DNA of 64,000 nt from CAZCPB01 sp044223975 (GTDB lineage: Bacteria; Planctomycetota; Phycisphaerae; Phycisphaerales; UBA1924). Each line of letters starts with the position of its first letter. The first letter of the stretch is position 1. The stretch lies in contig JBGALI010000004.1 in the NCBI GenBank assembly GCA_044223975.1, positions 1-64,000 on the forward strand, given 5' to 3'. A program made the translations under genes and the position numbers. Positions 59,495-64,000 of the stretch are shown here, piece after piece. The notes below the pieces were generated by a model. The model was not told the origin of the DNA. It made no database searches and saw only the letters and a program-made list of their open reading frames with translations.

Positions 59495-62400
59495 ATGGGC
59501 ATGCCTCGATTCGGCGATTACGAATCCGTGCGCGAGGTCTACCAGGGCGGTCTGGCCGTGGTGTACACCGCGCGCCCGCCCGGCAGCGCCGAAGAAAAGC
59601 TCGCCCTCAAGGTCCTGCAGCTCCCGGTGTATCTCGCCGACGAGGAGCGGGTCGAGCAGGAGAGCGTCCTGTTCCTCGAGGCCTCCGAGGCCCAGCGCCG
59701 CGTTGCCGCGGGCAGCCCGCTGTGGGCGCCGGTCCACGCCTCCGGACGCTGCGAGGGGGGCGCGTGGTACGCCACGGACTTCTTCGAGCGGTCGGCCGAG
59801 AAGCTCGTCCTGCACCGGCGCGAGCTCGAGCCCACCGAGCTCTTCCGTGTCGTTGACGCGGTCGTGCAGGGCCTGATCGCGCTGCGGCAGGTCGAGCAGC
59901 GCCCGCACGGCAACCTCAAGACGACCAACATCCTCGTCAGCGGGCGTGGTGATGTCTCGGGCTCGCGGGTCGCGCTCACCGACCCGATCCCCGGCAGCCG
60001 CGTCAAGCTCGACGAGGACGCGGTCAAGGACCTCAAGGACCTGGGCGACCTGGTGCACCAGCTGGTGATGCACCGTCCCATGCGCAGCGCCATGGCGTGG
60101 CCCCTCCAGCAGACCGCCGAGTGGCAGCGGCTGGGGCGAGTCGGGGGAGGCTGGCTCGAGCTGTGCAACGCCCTCCTTAACCCCACCGGCGCGCCGCCGC
60201 CGCTGGATGAAGTCGCCGGGTTCCTCCCCGAGCTGGCGCCCGTCGCCAAGCCCACCGGTGGGTCTTCGGCACTGGTAGGGGGCGCGACGCCCCAGCCCGG
60301 CTCCGGGCCCGCGACGCCGCGGCAGCCAGCTTCCGCTCGGCCTCCATCGGGCACGCCGGTTTCAAACCAGTCGCGCGCCGACATGTCCCGGTCGCGCCCC
60401 GCGTCGACGCCGGGATCGAGCCCGGGCCTGGAGGCCACGGTCCCGCAGGAGTCCTGGGGCGACATCGGCACGCCCGTTCCGCCCGGCTCCATGTCGTCGT
60501 CGGGTTCTTCGGCCGGCGCGACGCCGATCCCGTCCGGCTCGCACCCGGGGTTGGCAGGTCCGGCACGCCCGGGTCTGGGAAAGTGGAAGGAGCAGGAGCC
60601 CGCCTCTCTGCCGGAAGGCGCTCTGCCGCAGAAGTCCAAGACGCGTCTCTACGCCGCGATCGGCGTGGCGGCGGTGGTCGTGCTGGCGGGCGCTGGCTAC
60701 TTCCTGACTCGCGGCAACAAGCCCAAGCCGGTCGATCCCGTGCCGGGCCCGGGCGAGGTGGTGAAGAACCCTGAGCCCGCGTTCACCGAGCCCGACCCGC
60801 GCGATGTGCCCTTCAAGCGCCTGGCCGAGGACACCTCCGAGGCCGCTATCAAGATCCGCGATCTGCTCAAGCAGACCTCACCCGATGTGGACCTTGCCGA
60901 GTTGAACGCGGCGATCGCCAGGTTCGATGCCGACCGCAAGGCCGTGGATGGTCTGAAGTGGTCGCTCGCCACCAAGGACACCGTGGTGGCCGGGATCGAA
61001 GGTGTGCGGGCCGGCGCCAAGGCGCTGCAGCAGAAGACCCAGTCATTCGGCGAGCGGTCCCCCGACCCCCGCGTCAAGGCCCGCGGCAGCGCGGACCGGG
61101 CGATCGCCGCGGCTCGCGCGATCAAGGACGCGGTCGCATCGGACGTGGCCGCCACGGCGCAGATCGATCAGGAGCTCTCGCAGATCCAGACGCAGTACAG
61201 CGCCGCGGACCCGACCAAGCCCGCGTGGAAGCCCGGCCAGGACAATCCCATCGCCGTCACCTACGCCAAGGCGCTGGAAGACGCGGTTGCGTCGCTGGCG
61301 AAGAACGCCGAGGAGATCTTCGCCAAGGTCCCCGACCCGCGGGCGCCGGAGCAGCGCCAGGGCGTCGAAACGGCGCTGGCCGAGGCGGCCGAGACGTCCG
61401 AGGCGCTCCGCGCCATCAACAAGCCCGACGCGGACCTCGAGAAGGACCTGCTGGCCCTGCGCGCCCGCGTGGCCGACCTCGACCCCGAGAAGGTCAAGTG
61501 GACGGTCGAAAACGTCGCGGCCGTCTGCGCCAGCGTGGCGTCGGTTCAGAAATCCGCGGACGCCACGCTCAAGAAGGCGCGCGACTCGTGGACGAAGAAC
61601 GCCGCCGATCCCCGCCCCGCCGCCAGAGCCGCCGCGGAGAAGACCATCCCCACGCTGGACAGCGCCGAGCAGCAGGCCAAGGCCGCGCTGGGGGCCATCC
61701 CCAAGGTCGCGGCGCTTTCCGAGGCCCAGCGCACCGAACTGACTTCGTCCATCCAGTCGTCGATCGCGTCGCTCGGGGGTGCGCGGGCCAAGCTCAAGGA
61801 AGCGATCGATGCGTCGGCCGTCCCCCAGTGGGGAGTGCGGGCGGCCAAAGAAGCGGGGAGCCAGGTCGAGCGCCTCGGCGCGGCAGAGAGCGACGCCAGA
61901 AAGGCCAGCGGCGAGCTTGCCGCGTTGCTTAAGAAGAACGAATCGGTTATGGCGGCCGCGGTCGAGCAGCACCGCAAGGACCTAGTCGCGCAGGGCGCGG
62001 CGATCGTCGCGGCCCTGAACTCCGGCATGCTGCACACCGACGCCCTGGAGGGCGCCCCGCTGGCCGAGAGGTACAAGCTGCTGGCGGCGGACTCAGAGTT
62101 CGGCGCGGTAAAGACCGACGCCGCGATCGTCGAGGCCGGCCAGCGCCTGGCCCGCCTGGGCTCGATCGCCGCGGGCACGGACCCCGCGTTCCTGATCAAA
62201 GAGCTGCGTGCCGCCGCGGGCAGCGGCCAGGTCGCCGAGGGATGGCTCGCCCTTTCGCGCCTGCGCGCCCCGGAGCAGAAAAACGTGCCGACCGGGGGGC
62301 AGGAGCTGGCCGTCGTCTCGGGCGCCATCGCCCAGCTGCGTGACGCCGCGGGCCGCGTGAGCGACGCCGCCCGCGCCAAGGACCTCTCGGCGAAGATCGA

Positions 62401-63838
62401 CACCGCCGGGCGTGACATGTGGCGCTCGTACATGGCGCGCCTGGATTTCTCGAACGCCGCCGACCTCAAGTCCGCGCGCGATTCGATGCCGGCGCTTGGC
62501 CTCAAGGACGCCGACCTGGCCACGCTCGGCGGGCGCGAGCGGTTCAACTTCATGCTGGCGGACTTCCGAGCGTCCCTCGCGGGCGCGTCCGATGAGCAGG
62601 CGGGCGGGCTGGTCACCAAGTTCCGCGCGGAAGTGCAGGGGCTCGACCCGGCCGTCCGCGACCAGCAGGGCGTCGTGGCCGCCCTAGCGGGCCTCGAGCA
62701 GGCCGTCAATGTCGCGACGCCCGCCGCGCCCCCGCCGCCGGATTTCTCGAAGCTCGGCCCCGGCCTCCGCGGCTGGTCGGCCCAGGAGGGCAAGGCCCAC
62801 GGCGTCGACATCGTCACCTACAAGAAGGGCGGGAGCGAGCTGGTCTTTGCCCGTGCCAACGAGGGCTCGATGGTCCTCACGACCGAGGTGTCGCTCGGCC
62901 AGTTCACGGGCGCCGTGAGCGACGCCGGGAAGTGGTCCGATTTCACCAAGCTGCTCCCCGCCAAGTCCAACCGCAGCGAAGGGCCCCGCGTCTGGGTGTG
63001 GAGCATCGACGGCGACCGCATCGAACTCGCGACCCCCGCGCCGGCTCCCGGCGGGTTCAGCAAGGGCTGGCTGGCGGAGTGGCCCGACAAGATCAAGGCC
63101 GCGTATCCGCCCGCGATGGCCGACCGGATCGCCCCGCCCGACCTGTCGATGCCCATGCAATACGTCTCGGCGGCCGGGGCGGCGTACGTGGCCGGCCTCC
63201 TGGGCTGTCGCCTCCCCAGCACCGAGGAATGGGCCGCGGCACTGAAAACAGAGATCGAAGCCGGCGGGGCGCCCAAGCCCAACCGGCGCGACCAGACGTG
63301 GGAAGAAGTGCGGCTGTTCGACGTGGAGCAGTCGCAGCTCCCTCAGAACCGCACGATCACCGCCAACTGGCCCGACGACGGCATCTTCCTGCCCCCCGCG
63401 TTCCCCGCCAACCTCGTCGGCGCCAAGGCCGTGCCCGCGGTGAGCGAGAACGACGGCGTTCTGTGGTTCATGCCCGTCGATCAGGGAGGGGGGACGGTCT
63501 TCCATCACCTGGTCGGGAATGTCTCCGAGTTTGTCTACGACAAGCCCGCCGAGATGGAGGGATTGGAGCCCGCGGCCGACGTCATCACCGCCAAGCTCGG
63601 GAGCAACAGCGACAAGGCGGTTCAGGTCATCGGCGCTTCGGCCCTCTCGCCGCCGGAGATCCAGCCGGCGACCGGGACGCCCTCGCGGTTCACCAAGGCC
63701 AACCCTTCCGCGGCGGCCAAGTGCGACGTGGGCTTCCGGCTGGCGTTTACGTCCAAGTCCGGACCTCCGAAGCCCAAGCCGCTCGCCGAGCGCGTCCGCG
63801 ATGCGTCCGGGAACATCGCGTTCCTGCCGCCGAAGTGA
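59495..63838 (+). CDS. membrane pseudokinase with coiled-coil and FGE-sulfatase-like domain
   Basis: The 1447-residue protein has an N-terminal protein-kinase-like domain (residues 10-250). The glycine loop is partly kept (Y-Q-G-G-L-A-V-V-Y) and the A-x-K Lys39 is present. The catalytic loop reads H-G-N-L-K-T-T-N at 138-145, so the H-R-D Asp is Asn140, and the D-F-G region is D-P-I (Asp163). It is therefore a likely pseudokinase. A Pro/Ser linker and one membrane segment (about 385-405) lead to a long helical region (about 430-1050, rich in A, K, E). The C-terminal FGE-sulfatase-like domain has L-P-S-T-E-E-W-A, G-N-V-S-E-F and G-F-R. No active-site Cys pair of true FGE is evident. ATG 59495 or 59501. 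Confidence 0.8.
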   Translation: MGMPRFGDYESVREVYQGGLAVVYTARPPGSAEEKLALKVLQLPVYLADEERVEQESVLFLEASEAQRRVAAGSPLWAPVHASGRCEGGAWYATDFFERSAEKLVLHRRELEPTELFRVVDAVVQGLIALRQVEQRPHGNLKTTNILVSGRGDVSGSRVALTDPIPGSRVKLDEDAVKDLKDLGDLVHQLVMHRPMRSAMAWPLQQTAEWQRLGRVGGGWLELCNALLNPTGAPPPLDEVAGFLPELAPVAKPTGGSSALVGGATPQPGSGPATPRQPASARPPSGTPVSNQSRADMSRSRPASTPGSSPGLEATVPQESWGDIGTPVPPGSMSSSGSSAGATPIPSGSHPGLAGPARPGLGKWKEQEPASLPEGALPQKSKTRLYAAIGVAAVVVLAGAGYFLTRGNKPKPVDPVPGPGEVVKNPEPAFTEPDPRDVPFKRLAEDTSEAAIKIRDLLKQTSPDVDLAELNAAIARFDADRKAVDGLKWSLATKDTVVAGIEGVRAGAKALQQKTQSFGERSPDPRVKARGSADRAIAAARAIKDAVASDVAATAQIDQELSQIQTQYSAADPTKPAWKPGQDNPIAVTYAKALEDAVASLAKNAEEIFAKVPDPRAPEQRQGVETALAEAAETSEALRAINKPDADLEKDLLALRARVADLDPEKVKWTVENVAAVCASVASVQKSADATLKKARDSWTKNAADPRPAARAAAEKTIPTLDSAEQQAKAALGAIPKVAALSEAQRTELTSSIQSSIASLGGARAKLKEAIDASAVPQWGVRAAKEAGSQVERLGAAESDARKASGELAALLKKNESVMAAAVEQHRKDLVAQGAAIVAALNSGMLHTDALEGAPLAERYKLLAADSEFGAVKTDAAIVEAGQRLARLGSIAAGTDPAFLIKELRAAAGSGQVAEGWLALSRLRAPEQKNVPTGGQELAVVSGAIAQLRDAAGRVSDAARAKDLSAKIDTAGRDMWRSYMARLDFSNAADLKSARDSMPALGLKDADLATLGGRERFNFMLADFRASLAGASDEQAGGLVTKFRAEVQGLDPAVRDQQGVVAALAGLEQAVNVATPAAPPPPDFSKLGPGLRGWSAQEGKAHGVDIVTYKKGGSELVFARANEGSMVLTTEVSLGQFTGAVSDAGKWSDFTKLLPAKSNRSEGPRVWVWSIDGDRIELATPAPAPGGFSKGWLAEWPDKIKAAYPPAMADRIAPPDLSMPMQYVSAAGAAYVAGLLGCRLPSTEEWAAALKTEIEAGGAPKPNRRDQTWEEVRLFDVEQSQLPQNRTITANWPDDGIFLPPAFPANLVGAKAVPAVSENDGVLWFMPVDQGGGTVFHHLVGNVSEFVYDKPAEMEGLEPAADVITAKLGSNSDKAVQVIGASALSPPEIQPATGTPSRFTKANPSAAAKCDVGFRLAFTSKSGPPKPKPLAERVRDASGNIAFLPPK

Positions 63839-63969
63839 TCCGAGTGTCGATGAATAGTCCGGCGGTTTGTTCCGGGCCGTTCGCCCGGCGCGGGCCGCTG
63901 ATAGCATGACGCACGGCGCGCCCCGGTGCGGGGCGGGCGCCGACCGTCGTCCCCCCCGCGGAGCATCGC

Positions 63970-64000
63970 GTGATCGAGCCGACGAACGAGCAATCCCGGA
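63970..64000 (+). CDS. start of a further gene (partial)
   Basis: GTG 63970 with GGAG 6 bases upstream opens a frame V-I-E-P-T-N-E-Q-S-R that runs off the window. A different frame from ATG 63906 also stays open, so the assignment is tentative. If the lipoprotein is a TssJ, a secretion gene could begin here. Confidence 0.35.
   Translation, partial: MIEPTNEQSR

Overview
The window is very GC-rich and comes from a planctomycete, most likely of the Phycisphaerae type. The reasons are the secreted proteins ending in paired F-V-N-G-x-D-F-D EF-hand-like modules, the protein-kinase-like/FGE-sulfatase fusion, the AsmA-like giant protein, rpoN, and the many small palindromic repeats between genes. 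No rRNA, tRNA or CRISPR array was found. Nearly every gene is placed on protein motifs alone, because no database search could be run.

Left end (1-3.7 kb): a degraded defence patch. It holds a DUF1883-TIR gene, a small unknown gene, and an Apea-like HEPN gene with an R-x4-H motif. The HEPN gene lies between the two ends of a broken DNA methyltransferase gene. Three strong palindromes sit at the methyltransferase start and just upstream. From 3.7 to 14 kb come housekeeping and envelope genes: an exported hydrolase, a TerC/MFS pair, radA, two zinc-ribbon proteins, rpoN, a four-helix-bundle (S23-like) gene flanked by inverted 8-mer repeats, recR, and a dual-specificity-type phosphatase.

From 14 to 33 kb: an AsmA-like 1497-residue protein, a LOG-family protein, a lipoprotein, an HD-GYP protein, the divergent mntR/mntH pair with a visible promoter and operator, a universal stress protein, tsaE, a GH35-type glycosidase, purE-purK, a cyclodeaminase-family protein, a SpoIIE/PP2C phosphatase and a second YkgJ-type cysteine-cluster protein. 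A branched-chain amino-acid-type ABC binding protein (minus strand) follows, with a clear terminator.

From 34.2 to 50.3 kb lies the most unusual region: eight exported proteins in a row on the plus strand. They are a GH15-like glucoamylase, an Asp-box propeller protein, a seven-haem cytochrome, three HAF-type repeat proteins, a HAF-type/di-haem oxidoreductase fusion and a phosphoesterase. Six of them end in an identically sized 52-residue module closing in Gly-Cys, and five of those six have a Cys two residues before the module.

From 50.4 to 56.6 kb is a livH-livM-livG-livF transport operon plus a translationally coupled membrane protein with GT-C-like features. The right end (56.7-64 kb) holds two kinase-like proteins around a small TssJ-like lipoprotein. 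The last large one is a pseudokinase joined to an FGE-sulfatase domain, and another gene appears to start at the edge.

A recurring feature is a TA-N3-T hexamer 5-9 bases before the start codon, without a clear Shine-Dalgarno sequence, at about a dozen genes. This suggests that many mRNAs here are leaderless.
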